DNA of 35,397 bases, taken from the IMG/VR virus record IMGVR_UViG_3300031857_000654, positions 1 through 35,397 of that record. The stretch is one strand, 5' to 3'. Positions 17,051 through 23,876 of this stretch are shown piece by piece (position 1 is the stretch's first letter; each line of letters opens with the position of its first letter). Under the pieces are notes generated by a model. It was given only the letters and a program-made list of their open reading frames with translations, did not search any database and was not told the origin of the DNA. Source of the DNA: a virus. Position numbers and translations under genes: made by a program.

Positions 17051-17877
17051 TAGGCAATTTAAATAGTATATTTAAACAAAGGAATAAACCTGTTTCGGTA
17101 GCACCTGCTTATGATACCGATGCACAGGCTTACTTTACTGCTAACACAGCAATAACAAGTGATGCAGATAAAAACGCAATTAATACTTATTTATTTGTAA
17201 ATGCTAAAAGTCAAGGTTATTACAGTAAAATAAAAGAAATGATTTTACCACTTTGGAGCACAGCAACGAATAATAAATGGAATTTAGTAAATCCTTTAGA
17301 TACAAACGGAGCATTTCGATTAACTTTTTCAACTGGCTGGACTCATTCAAGTTCAGGCATGACACCAAACGGAACAAGTGCCTTTGCAGATACATATTTA
17401 ATACCGTCTACAAATTTAACGCAAGATAATGCTCATTTAAGTTTTTACAGTGGTACAAATTCAGTAGGTAATCATTTTGATATAGGCGCAAGTGGAAGCC
17501 CAACAACTGGCACAAATTCAATAGTTTTATATTCAAGGTTTACGGGTGATGTTTTTGCGGGTAGAGTAAACGCACAAACCAATACACAAGCCACAAACAC
17601 AAACGCACAAGGTTTTTATATTACATCAAGATTAGTTTCAAACACTCAACAAATATTTAAAAACGGAACTAAAACAAGTTCATCTGTAAATTCAACTGGA
17701 AGGAGTGCAAATAGTATAAATATAGGTCGTTGGAATAATCCAAGTGGTACTTTATATTATTCAAATAAACAGTGTAGATTTTCATCAATTGGGGAAGGTT
17801 TAACAGATACGGAAGCAACTAATTTTACTAATAATGTAAATGCTTTAATGACTTATTTTGGTTTAAATACTTTTTAA
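17047..17877 (+). CDS. LamG/concanavalin-like tail adhesin
   Basis: A 276-residue protein. The N-terminal part (YDTDAQAYFTANTAITSDAD; KNAINTYLFVNAKSQGYYSK; LPLWSTATNNKWNLVNPL) is a common opening of Bacteroidetes phage tail proteins. Residues ~100-250 form a beta-sandwich-like region (NLTQDNAHLSFYSG; NSINIGRWNN) that looks like a concanavalin A/LamG-type glycan-binding domain. It likely helps recognise host surface sugars together with the fibre gene. Confidence 0.68.
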   Translation: MIGNLNSIFKQRNKPVSVAPAYDTDAQAYFTANTAITSDADKNAINTYLFVNAKSQGYYSKIKEMILPLWSTATNNKWNLVNPLDTNGAFRLTFSTGWTHSSSGMTPNGTSAFADTYLIPSTNLTQDNAHLSFYSGTNSVGNHFDIGASGSPTTGTNSIVLYSRFTGDVFAGRVNAQTNTQATNTNAQGFYITSRLVSNTQQIFKNGTKTSSSVNSTGRSANSINIGRWNNPSGTLYYSNKQCRFSSIGEGLTDTEATNFTNNVNALMTYFGLNTF

Positions 17878-17879
17878 TA

Positions 17880-18089
17880 ATGGAATACGGCAGAATAGTT
17901 ACAAACGAAGAAGCAGAACAATTACAAGGAGTGTTTATTGATAGTGATACTTTTTTTAATTTTGTTCAAGATATAAACGGAGTTTATTTTTTATTTTTAA
18001 GTGAACAGGATGAACAGGATATTGCAAAAACTCAATATTCATATTTATTAAATATACCTTTAAGTCCTTACACTCCACCTAATAATTAA
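17880..18089 (+). CDS. Hypothetical 69-residue acidic protein
   Basis: An acidic small protein (MEYGRIVTNEEAEQLQGVFI; LFLSEQDEQDIAKTQYSYLL) ending SPYTPPNN. It has no membrane segment or motif I can name. It starts two bases after the adhesin stop and is followed two bases later by the next gene, so it belongs to the fibre/lysis operon. Confidence 0.5.
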   Translation: MEYGRIVTNEEAEQLQGVFIDSDTFFNFVQDINGVYFLFLSEQDEQDIAKTQYSYLLNIPLSPYTPPNN

Positions 18090-18091
18090 TT

Positions 18092-18289
18092 ATGAAAGAT
18101 ACATTAGAATTAATAAAAAAGTATGGAGCAACAGCAGTTTTATTAGCATGGTTACTTCATACAAACATGAGAGTAAATGACTTGGAAGCTAAGCTTTATA
18201 ATTGTTTACAGAACAATAAATATAATCCTAATCCAACACATTTACCTGAAGCAATACTTCCAAAAGAAATAAGCTATGAACATACTTAA
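18092..18289 (+). CDS. Small single-span membrane protein, possible holin-like or spanin-like
   Basis: 65 residues with one predicted transmembrane segment (AVLLAWLL, about residues 13-22) after a short charged N-terminus (MKDTLELIKKYGA), then a soluble tail with one Cys. It overlaps the start of the amidase gene by 14 bases, a common place for a holin, BhlA-like protein or lysis accessory. The short hydrophobic segment does not settle which. Confidence 0.5.
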   Translation: MKDTLELIKKYGATAVLLAWLLHTNMRVNDLEAKLYNCLQNNKYNPNPTHLPEAILPKEISYEHT

Positions 18290-18923
18290 CTACCCATTAA
18301 ACAAAGGGCAGTTTATAGAAGAAGTAACTGCTAAAAAACAAATTTATTTACATCATACCGCAGGGAATGAAAGTGGCAAAGGTGTTGTAAATTGGTGGAA
18401 TACAAACGCAGATAGGATAGCAACCTCATACATTATAACAGGAAAAGCAAAAGGTGAAACGGATGGACAAATTGTAGAATGTTTTAATGATAAATTCTGG
18501 GCTTACCATTTAGGATTAAAACAAGAACAATTTACTGCAAACAATATACCTTACCAACCATTAGATAAAATATCAATCGGTATTGAAGTTTGTAACTGGG
18601 GACAGCTTACTTTAAAAAAAGATGGTAAATATTATAATTATGTAAATAGAGAAGTTACAGATGTAATAAAACTTGATAAAGCATTTAAAGGTTATTTGTA
18701 TTGGCATAATTACACAGATGCACAGATAGCATCTTTAAAAGTTTTATTATTACATTTAAAAGCAAAATACAATATTGATTTAACGTATAATGACGATATT
18801 TGGGCAATAAGTAAAAGAGCTTTATTAGGAGTTAATGGAGTGTTTACTCATAACTCAATCCGAAAAGATAAAGTTGATATGTACCCTCACCCGAAATTAA
18901 TTGAAATGTTGAAAAGCTTATAA
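18276..18923 (+). CDS. N-acetylmuramoyl-L-alanine amidase (endolysin)
   Basis: A 215-residue protein of the Amidase_2/PGRP fold that would cut the amide bond between MurNAc and the peptide stem to lyse the host. Expected sites: YLHHTAG near residue 24-30 (zinc His), GKGVVNWWN, SYIITG, HLGLK, SIGIEVCNWG, and a C-terminal FTHNSIRKDKVDMYP, with the second zinc His and the catalytic Lys region. No signal peptide, so a holin is needed to release it. It is followed by a terminator-like hairpin. Confidence 0.9.
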   Translation: MNILNYPLNKGQFIEEVTAKKQIYLHHTAGNESGKGVVNWWNTNADRIATSYIITGKAKGETDGQIVECFNDKFWAYHLGLKQEQFTANNIPYQPLDKISIGIEVCNWGQLTLKKDGKYYNYVNREVTDVIKLDKAFKGYLYWHNYTDAQIASLKVLLLHLKAKYNIDLTYNDDIWAISKRALLGVNGVFTHNSIRKDKVDMYPHPKLIEMLKSL

Positions 18924-18931
18924 AAAGGAAA

Positions 18932-18960
18932 ACCTGCCTATTTCTAAGCAGGTCTTGTTT
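18932..18960 (+). terminator. Hairpin after the amidase gene
   Basis: ACCTGC (18932-18937) pairs with GCAGGT (18948-18953) around a 10-base loop, followed by CTTGTTT. The T run is broken, so termination is likely partial, allowing the downstream holin-like gene to be read. Confidence 0.6.
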
Positions 18961-19022
18961 AACTAATAAATGAAAAACACAAAGAACTGAGCAAATATAA
19001 AACAATTTAAAACAATATACAA

Positions 19023-19229
19023 ATGTTATTACAAGTAGTACAAGATACATTAACAACAGCAGTTAGTGAAGTAGTTAATACAGCAGTGGCCATTCATGAA
19101 GTTACTGGAGGTGGTGCAATTATTCAGGGGGTTGATAATGGAGTTGTTGGATCAATAGTTACTTTATTAGTAGCAGGAATAATTAGATACTTTGAAAAAA
19201 GAAAAATCAAAAGGAAAGCAAATAACTAA
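19023..19229 (+). CDS. Putative holin (one membrane segment, basic tail)
   Basis: 68 residues: a short amphipathic N-terminal region (MLLQVVQDTLTTAVSEVV), then a hydrophobic span around residues 43-55 (VGSIVTLLVAGIIRYF), then a Lys/Arg-rich end (EKRKIKRKANN). That is the outline of a small phage holin with a cytoplasmic basic tail. It sits beside the amidase gene and is the last gene before a strong terminator, consistent with the end of the late transcript. It carries one of the five GATC tetramers of the genome (19150-19153). Confidence 0.6.
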   Translation: MLLQVVQDTLTTAVSEVVNTAVAIHEVTGGGAIIQGVDNGVVGSIVTLLVAGIIRYFEKRKIKRKANN

Positions 19230-19253
19230 CCTATATTTCTATATTTCTTTATT

Positions 19254-19278
19254 AAGCCACTTAATCGTGGCTTTTTTT
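19254..19278 (+). terminator. Strong rho-independent terminator ending the late region
   Basis: AAGCCAC (19254-19260), loop TTAATC, GTGGCTT (19267-19273), then T run to 19278. A perfect 7-bp stem. It separates late genes from the early promoter that follows. Confidence 0.92.
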
Positions 19279-19294
19279 ATTGAAAATAATTGAT

Positions 19295-19312
19295 TTGATT
19301 ATCAGCAAGTTA
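19295..19312 (+). repeat. 18-bp direct repeat upstream of early promoter, copy 1
   Basis: TTGATTATCAGCAAGTTA is identical to 25450-25467. Each copy lies upstream of a full Bacteroidetes promoter (20 and 41 bases before the -33 box). It contains the near-palindrome TGATTATCA. Could be a shared activator or operator site, or a trace of duplication. Confidence 0.75.
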
Positions 19313-19332
19313 TAAAATATATTTAAAATTTA

Positions 19333-19364
19333 TTTGCAAGTTATTTAAAAACTCTTTATATTTG
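19333..19364 (+). promoter_or_regulatory. Early promoter
   Basis: TTTG (19333-19336), 20 bases, TATATTTG (19357-19364): both elements of the Bacteroidetes sigma consensus. It starts the early region right after the late terminator and reads toward the 55-residue gene at 19387. Confidence 0.85.
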
Positions 19365-19386
19365 CTGTATAATTAAAACACAAACA

Positions 19387-19554
19387 ATGAAAACACTAAT
19401 TAACACAACTAACGGAGTTCATGAGGTAGTAATTATTAAAGGCAGTTTATTAAATGAACTTGCTAAATGGTATTCAATGCCTGATGAAACATTAGGTAAT
19501 TTTTTAACAAGAATTGCCAGCGATATTGATAAAGTAATGAAAATATATAAATAA
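19387..19554 (+). CDS. 55-residue hypothetical early protein
   Basis: A short frame MKTLINTTNGVHEVVIIKGS ... DKVMKIYK directly under the early promoter, with ATG 22 bases after the -7 element. No recognised domain. The position as first early gene makes translation likely; a longer competing frame on the other strand is its mirror image and has no promoter. Small early proteins of phages often target host enzymes, but nothing here shows a target. Confidence 0.55.
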   Translation: MKTLINTTNGVHEVVIIKGSLLNELAKWYSMPDETLGNFLTRIASDIDKVMKIYK

Positions 19555-19563
19555 CAAAACACA

Positions 19564-19803
19564 ATGAAAGTAACAATTGACAAAACAGAAAAAGTTGAAA
19601 TAGAGGTGCAACTACCTCTATTCACAAAAGATGGCAACAGGTATTGGAAGATTGAAGAACATCAAACAATTCATATTTGCCTATGGTCTGATGAAGTAAT
19701 CATTAAAAAAATAGACTGGGCAATGAATTATCCATGCGGTTTTGAGCAAATAACAGAAGAACAATTTAACGAAGTAATAACCAAAGTAAAATCATTTATA
19801 TGA
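19564..19803 (+). CDS. 79-residue hypothetical early protein
   Basis: Begins MKVTIDKTEKVEIEVQLPLF, with a beta-rich middle (NRYWKIEEHQTIHICLW) and an acidic helical end (FEQITEEQFNEVITKVKSFI). Nine bases after the previous stop, overlapping the next gene by four (ATGA). No recognised family; part of the early operon. Confidence 0.55.
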   Translation: MKVTIDKTEKVEIEVQLPLFTKDGNRYWKIEEHQTIHICLWSDEVIIKKIDWAMNYPCGFEQITEEQFNEVITKVKSFI

Positions 19804-20153
19804 ACAAAGATGTATTTCATGGATTCATCAACGGAGTTGTAGCCATGTACCAATTAGGTAGCAGTTTAGATTACCATTTACTTATGGAGTGGGAATGTGA
19901 ACAGATAGGCAACGGAATGCTTAAAATAACTTGCGATTATTGCTACGAACGATATGATAAGCTATTAAGAGCAGGCGATTATGAGAATCCGCCTGAGTAT
20001 GAAGAAATCGAAAACAGAGATAAAATAGTAATTGAAGTAACCGATAGAGATACGATTGAAATAGCAAAACAAATTAACAATAACATTTTAGATTATCTTT
20101 CAACCATTCATCCAACATACACAACAGATTATGATTATCACAGACAAAATTAA
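19800..20153 (+). CDS. 117-residue hypothetical early protein
   Basis: An acidic, mostly helical protein (DVFHGFINGVVAMYQLGSSL; YCYERYDKLLRAGDYENPPE; TIEIAKQINNNILDYLSTIH). Contains three Cys, two in CDYC. Not recognised. Start overlaps the preceding stop (ATGA) and the end overlaps the next gene by 23 bases, so the genes are translationally linked. Confidence 0.55.
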   Translation: MNKDVFHGFINGVVAMYQLGSSLDYHLLMEWECEQIGNGMLKITCDYCYERYDKLLRAGDYENPPEYEEIENRDKIVIEVTDRDTIEIAKQINNNILDYLSTIHPTYTTDYDYHRQN

Positions 20154-20340
20154 AGAGCAGATTAATGAGTATTACTCATTTGGAGACCAAACTCGAATCC
20201 GTAGATACGGAATTGAAAAAGGAAAAAAGTTCAGCCTTGTAACTATTAACAAGGCTTTTAAAACAGGAAACTGTAATGATGAACTTTTAGATTTAATAAT
20301 TGAATTTTATTTATATAAAAAAGAAAAGTATGGAAAATAA
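20131..20340 (+). CDS. 69-residue hypothetical early protein
   Basis: MIITDKIKEQINEYYSFGDQ then TRIRRYGIEKGKKFSLVTIN and an acidic/aromatic helix (LIIEFYLYKKEKYGK). The basic, helical character and a turn before VTINKAFKTG hint at a small DNA-binding helix-turn-helix regulator, but I cannot name the family. Confidence 0.5.
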   Translation: MIITDKIKEQINEYYSFGDQTRIRRYGIEKGKKFSLVTINKAFKTGNCNDELLDLIIEFYLYKKEKYGK

Positions 20341-20536
20341 TTTTAATGTAGACAATTTATCGACTTTTGGTATTGATAAATTAAAGCAAATAAATAATTG
20401 TGAAAGTGAACTTTTAGATGTATCTAAACAAGTAGGTATTAATAACAGATTAGAAATTTACGATGCTGAATTAATTGAAAGATACATCAAATTAAAAAAT
20501 GATATGAAAATATTAACTTATAATTTTTTATATTAA
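20330..20536 (+). CDS. 68-residue hypothetical early protein
   Basis: MENNFNVDNLSTFGIDKLKQ, helical, ending MKILTYNFLY. I chose ATG 20330 over the ATG 30 bases upstream because it overlaps the previous stop by 11 bases, the spacing seen for its neighbours, and the extension MNFIYIKKKS looks like the shifted end of that gene. Function unknown. Confidence 0.5.
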   Translation: MENNFNVDNLSTFGIDKLKQINNCESELLDVSKQVGINNRLEIYDAELIERYIKLKNDMKILTYNFLY

Positions 20537-20546
20537 ATATTTATTT

Positions 20547-20554
20547 TATATTTG
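20547..20554 (+). promoter_or_regulatory. Promoter -7 element
   Basis: TATATTTG, exact TAnnTTTG match, 16 bases before the ATG at 20571. No clear -33 TTTG at the right distance. Would start the recombination operon (HTH, SSB-like, ERF, YqaJ, NinG). Confidence 0.6.
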
Positions 20555-20570
20555 CAATAAATTAATAACT

Positions 20571-20813
20571 ATGAAAACACAAGAACAAGCAATCCTCGAT
20601 GCTCTATTATCAGGGCAAGTGATAACAGGCTCAAATGCCTATGCTATCACAAAAAAAGAATGTAACTGCGGTACATTAAACCTGCACAAAGTATTGGCTA
20701 AGATTAGAGAAAAAGGTTATACCATTAATGAGCAATGGTGCATCAACTCTAAAAGCAATACACGATTCAAAGAATTTACAATAACAAATAAAAAACAGAA
20801 ACATGGAAAGTAA
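20571..20813 (+). CDS. Small helix-turn-helix protein (HTH_39-like)
   Basis: 80 residues: QEQAILDALLSGQVITGSNA, then a second helix and HKVLAKIREKGYTINEQWC. The 'I...L..G..iT...A........L...I..LR.kGy.I' order is a winged-helix family common in phages. Two Cys in ECNCGT may be structural. First gene after its own promoter, so it may autoregulate or regulate the recombination operon. Confidence 0.62.
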   Translation: MKTQEQAILDALLSGQVITGSNAYAITKKECNCGTLNLHKVLAKIREKGYTINEQWCINSKSNTRFKEFTITNKKQKHGK

Positions 20814-21066
20814 AAACAAAAACAATTCAGGCGCAATCTTCAAGAATGCAAAAAAAACAAATGAGAAACAACCTGACTACAAAGGAACAGTAAACGTAAA
20901 TGGTAAGGACATGGAAATATCTTTATGGTTTAAGGAATCGCAAAAAGGTACAAAGTATTTCAGTGCATCATTTCAAGAGCCTTATAAAAAAGATAGTGAA
21001 ACAAAGACTTATCCAAACGAAACAAAGTACACTCCAAACATAATAGATGACCAACTGCCATTTTAA
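20803..21066 (+). CDS. SSB-like small protein with acidic tip
   Basis: 87 residues starting MESKNKNNSGAIFKNAKKTN. Residues 25-60 (DYKGTVNVNGKDMEISLWFK; KGTKYFSASFQEP) read as a small OB-like beta barrel, and the end IIDDQLPF resembles the acidic DDxxPF tip by which bacterial SSB recruits partner enzymes. It lies before the ERF annealing protein and the YqaJ exonuclease, as expected for a ssDNA-binding helper. The fold is inferred from pattern only. Confidence 0.58.
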   Translation: MESKNKNNSGAIFKNAKKTNEKQPDYKGTVNVNGKDMEISLWFKESQKGTKYFSASFQEPYKKDSETKTYPNETKYTPNIIDDQLPF

Positions 21067-21087
21067 TAACTAATAAAACAAAGAACA

Positions 21088-21612
21088 ATGAAAACAAAAG
21101 AACAAACAACAGAAACAAAATCACTATTTAAAAGTTTAGCATCATTCCAACAAGAAGTGCCAGTGATTCACAAAGAAACAAAAGGTTATGGATATTCCTA
21201 TGCAGACCTTCCAACTATCTTTAATATTATTAATCCTTTACTTGCTAAACATCAATTAGGCTTTACTCAACCTATCATGGGCGATTGTGTTAAGACAATT
21301 GTATTCCACGTTGAAACAGGAGAAACATTAGAATCCTTAATTAATATTCCTAAAGAAGTTGAATTAAAAGGAATGAATGACTATCAAATATTAGGAAGTG
21401 CAATTACTTACATTCGCAGATATGCTTTAAGTTCAATATTAGGGCTTGTAACTGATAAAGACACAGATGCTTCAAAACCTGAATTAACTATTGAACATGA
21501 AAACTTTTTAAAAGTAGTTGAGTACATTCGTAATGGTGGCACAATGGACGAAGTACGAAAAAAATATAGAGTAAGTAATGAAATAGAAAATCATATTAAA
21601 AAATTACTTTAA
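21088..21612 (+). CDS. erf: ERF-family single-strand annealing protein
   Basis: A 174-residue protein of the ERF group: LFKSLASFQQEVPVIHKETK, then YGYSYADLPTIFNIINPLLA, LGFTQPIMGD, and the block MNDYQILGSAITYIRRYALS followed by SILGLVTDKDTDA. The 'G.a.TYaRRYaL...lGi..DkDtDg' stretch is the ERF hallmark. Such proteins anneal complementary strands during phage recombination, circularisation and repair. It is paired with the YqaJ-type exonuclease just downstream. Confidence 0.85.
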   Translation: MKTKEQTTETKSLFKSLASFQQEVPVIHKETKGYGYSYADLPTIFNIINPLLAKHQLGFTQPIMGDCVKTIVFHVETGETLESLINIPKEVELKGMNDYQILGSAITYIRRYALSSILGLVTDKDTDASKPELTIEHENFLKVVEYIRNGGTMDEVRKKYRVSNEIENHIKKLL

Positions 21613-21617
21613 CAAAT

Positions 21618-21634
21618 GGGGACAATTTGTCCCC
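21618..21634. other. 17-base perfect palindrome between annealing protein and exonuclease genes
   Basis: GGGGACAA-T-TTGTCCCC: two 8-base arms around a single central T in a GC-poor region. It lies 5 bases after the ERF stop and 13 before the YqaJ ATG at 21648. Possible operator or an RNA hairpin that limits exonuclease expression. No T run follows, so it is not a standard terminator. Confidence 0.7.
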
Positions 21635-21647
21635 TACCTTTAAAACT

Positions 21648-22295
21648 ATGGAATCAACAATAGAAATATATTCACCTACGTGGTGGGAAAACAGATTAGG
21701 TAATTTCACCGGAAGTGAGATTTGGAAACTTATGACTGAACCACGTTCAAAAAAAGATTTATTAAGCAAAGGTGCAGAAACTTACATTCGTGAGAAAGTT
21801 TACGAAAGGTTAAGCGGTCAGCCTAAACAAAGTATTGATAATTATGCGACAGCATGGGGACACGAAAATGAGCCAATAGCGAAACGATATTATACTGCAA
21901 GGACTGGTAATGAGGTTATCGAATCTAAATTGCTTATAAGTGAAAATATAGAGGGATTAACAGGCAGTCCTGATGGCTTAGTAGGTGAGGAAGGTATGAT
22001 TGAAATAAAATGCCCATTTGTAGGAAGTAATCACTTGAATTTCTTTTTTAATGAAGATACTTTTGAAAGTGAAAACAATGATTATTATTATCAAATGCAA
22101 TGCTATCTTTTATTAAGCGGTCGTAAATGGTGCGACTTTATATCCTTTGACCCTCGTTTAATTCTTAACTCCGATGCTGGTTTATATATCAGAAGATGGG
22201 AAGCTAATGAAGAGGTACAGGAGCGAATGATTGAGAAAGTAACTATTTCAAGAAACTTATTTAACGATTATCTAAATGCGTTTAATAAAAAATAA
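21648..22295 (+). CDS. YqaJ-type viral exonuclease
   Basis: Residues read as a PD-(D/E)XK recombinase exonuclease: SPTWWENRLGNFTGSEIWKL, a tyrosine-rich helix, AWGHENEPIAKRYYTARTG, then SPDGLVGEEGMIEIKCPF (catalytic D, E and K) and YYYQMQCYLLLSGRKWCDF (Q-containing motif). The enzyme would chew 5' ends so the ERF protein can anneal strands. I start at ATG 21648 (215 residues). A TTG at 21627 would add seven residues encoded inside the palindrome and is less likely. Confidence 0.82.
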   Translation: MESTIEIYSPTWWENRLGNFTGSEIWKLMTEPRSKKDLLSKGAETYIREKVYERLSGQPKQSIDNYATAWGHENEPIAKRYYTARTGNEVIESKLLISENIEGLTGSPDGLVGEEGMIEIKCPFVGSNHLNFFFNEDTFESENNDYYYQMQCYLLLSGRKWCDFISFDPRLILNSDAGLYIRRWEANEEVQERMIEKVTISRNLFNDYLNAFNKK

Positions 22296-22815
22296 AAAAT
22301 GTAAGGAGTGCGGTGCAGACTTCACTCCTTATAAATCAACTCAAAGAGTGTGCAGTCCTAAATGTGCTTTAATAGGTGCTGAAAAGAAAACATGGATTGA
22401 GAAAAAAAAGATACTTGTTGAGAACCTAAGAACACGAACTGAATGGCTTTGTATTCTTCAAGTAGTGTTTAATAAGTATATCAGAACAAGGGATTCAAAA
22501 CAACCATGTATATCATGCGATAGACCATTAGGTGCTAAATTCGATGCTGGTCATTATTTTTCAGTTGGCAGTTATCCAAACTTGCGATTTGATGAAAGTA
22601 ATGTACATGGGCAATGTGTTTACTGCAACCAACATCAACATGGTAACCATATTGAATACGGAGTTAGGCTACCTTTAAGAATAGGAGAATACCATTACAC
22701 AAGACTAATGAATAAAAGAGGGGATGCTTTAAAACTTACACTCGATGAAATAAAAGGATTAATTAAATATTATAAACTAAAAACAAAAGAACATGGAAAA
22801 ACAACTAACAAATGA
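22276..22815 (+). CDS. ninG: NinG-like recombination protein
   Basis: A 179-residue protein with the lambda NinG layout: an N-terminal zinc-finger motif CKECGADF ... CSPKC, a helix, KYIRTRDSKQPCISCDRPLG, AGHYFSVGSYPNLRFDESN, and CVYCNQHQHGNHIEYG. NinG (Rap) is a Holliday-junction nuclease helping RecA-dependent recombination. The CxxC/CxxC pairs and the HNH-like 'GHY...N' region are intact. The gene overlaps both neighbours (20 and 23 bases) in the recombination operon. Confidence 0.82.
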   Translation: MRLIKNKKCKECGADFTPYKSTQRVCSPKCALIGAEKKTWIEKKKILVENLRTRTEWLCILQVVFNKYIRTRDSKQPCISCDRPLGAKFDAGHYFSVGSYPNLRFDESNVHGQCVYCNQHQHGNHIEYGVRLPLRIGEYHYTRLMNKRGDALKLTLDEIKGLIKYYKLKTKEHGKTTNK

Positions 22816-23077
22816 TCAGGCAAAACTTGAATTTGAAAGCCATTTATTAATTGGTTTATTCAAGGCAACAATTGAGCAAAGCACTCACTTAACAGGAAAA
22901 TATAAACAGAAGATGCTGGCTGACTTTAATTTGTGGCAAAGAATCGGTTTTAAACTATTAGAACAACTTGAAACAAGAAATATAACTCAAGGTGAATACT
23001 TAGATAAAATAGGAGATATTTATCACACTATGAATTCAAATATGCGTGAAGAATTTTACAAAGGTTTGGAATCATGA
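22793..23077 (+). CDS. 94-residue hypothetical protein
   Basis: Helical, Lys/Gln/Glu-rich: NDQAKLEFESHLLIGLFKAT, TGKYKQKMLADFNLWQRIGF, NITQGEYLDKIGDIYHTMNS. No motif recognised. Overlaps the NinG gene by 23 bases and the methylase start by 4. Carries one of the five GATC sites (22814-22817). Confidence 0.55.
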   Translation: MEKQLTNDQAKLEFESHLLIGLFKATIEQSTHLTGKYKQKMLADFNLWQRIGFKLLEQLETRNITQGEYLDKIGDIYHTMNSNMREEFYKGLES

Positions 23078-23730
23078 AATTAACTGATAAAATAGAAATT
23101 ACTAATGAAGATAACATGGTTTTAATGGCAAGATACCCAGATAAATATTTTGATTTGGCTATTGTTGACCCTCCGTATGGGATTAACGCAGATATAATTC
23201 AAAATAAATTAGGTAATAAAAAAGGTTTTACAAAAAATGCAGGAACTTATAAAAAATATCATTTAACAAACTGGGATAATGAAATACCAAGCAAAGAGTA
23301 TTTTAACGAATTATTTAGAGTTAGTAAAAATCAAATTATTTGGGGCGGCAACTATTTTTTTGATATAGATTTAAGCGGTGTTATTATTTGGAATAAATTA
23401 GGAAGTGGAACTTTTAAAGACGGAGAATTAGCGAAAACTTCATTTAATACTTTTAAAATATTTTCAATGTCAAGAGCAGATGCTTATATAAATAATGGAG
23501 ATGAAAAAATACATCCAACACAAAAACCAAAAGAACTTTATAAATGGCTCCTTGACAAATATGCAAAGCAAGAGGATAAAATACTTGACACCCATTTAGG
23601 TAGTGGCTCAATAGCAATAGCATGCCATGATTATGGTTTTGAATTAACAGCTTGTGAATTAGACAAAGAATACTTTGATAAGGCAATAAAAAGAATTAAC
23701 AATCATGTTGCACAATTAAAATTAATTTAG
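23074..23730 (+). CDS. DNA methyltransferase (N6-adenine or N4-cytosine, beta-class order)
   Basis: A 218-residue enzyme. Motif IV DPPYG is at residue ~32 and motif I-like LDTHLGSGSIAIA is at ~170, the order of beta-class amino-methyltransferases. Also present: NQIIWGGNYFF, the HPTQKP segment, and ELDKEYFDKAIKRI at the end. It resembles the cassette-borne enzyme at 25986 in the IVDPPYGI, WDN.IP, FRVSKNQI and KIHPTQKP blocks, but is more AT-rich. No restriction nuclease lies beside it, so it may guard phage DNA or mark it for regulation. Recognition sequence not readable. Confidence 0.85.
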   Translation: MKLTDKIEITNEDNMVLMARYPDKYFDLAIVDPPYGINADIIQNKLGNKKGFTKNAGTYKKYHLTNWDNEIPSKEYFNELFRVSKNQIIWGGNYFFDIDLSGVIIWNKLGSGTFKDGELAKTSFNTFKIFSMSRADAYINNGDEKIHPTQKPKELYKWLLDKYAKQEDKILDTHLGSGSIAIACHDYGFELTACELDKEYFDKAIKRINNHVAQLKLI

Positions 23731-23738
23731 TATATTTG
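23707..23738 (+). promoter_or_regulatory. Promoter of the structured RNA
   Basis: GTTG (23707-23710), 20 bases, TATATTTG (23731-23738). It starts right after the methylase stop codon. The expected transcription start is about 23742, the first base of the 5' hairpin below. Confidence 0.75.
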
Positions 23739-23741
23739 CAC

Positions 23742-23865
23742 TATCGGAGTAACGAACCGATTTCACATAACATCTACATTAAAAACATTTAGCCTCTAAA
23801 TGTTCGATGTACAGAGTAGATGCTGTACTGACCTCGTAAGTCAATCGAACATTTAGGGGCTTTTA
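23742..23865 (+). ncRNA. Structured RNA: three-way junction with alternative hairpin, possible attenuator
   Basis: A 140-base gene-free gap (23739-23876) holds nested pairings. P0: 23743-23747 with 23757-23761. P1: AGCCTCTAAATGTTCGAT (23791-23808) pairs over all 18 bases with 23844-23861, one G-U. It encloses P2 (GTACAG/CTGTAC, 23809-23814 and 23823-23828) and P3 (TGAC/GTCA, 23829-23832 and 23840-23843) with no unpaired base at the junction. The P2 loop (GTAGATG) is complementary to CATCTAC at 23771-23777, a possible pseudoknot. ACATTTAG (23785-23792) can instead pair with the 5' strand of P1 (23796-23803), a mutually exclusive hairpin. TTTT follows P1. Stand-alone RNA or a leader that controls the replication genes starting at 23877. 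Confidence 0.72.
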
Positions 23866-23876
23866 AATTTAAATAA

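Noticed and set aside
19419-19637. Minus-strand 72-codon frame opposite the first early genes
   Set aside because: No promoter on that strand; the plus-strand ORFs follow a full early promoter.
23742-23865. The structured RNA as a hammerhead-type ribozyme or tRNA-like element
   Set aside because: Three-way junction shape is similar, but the conserved hammerhead core (CUGANGA ... GAAA) is absent, and no acceptor stem or T-loop-like sequence is present.
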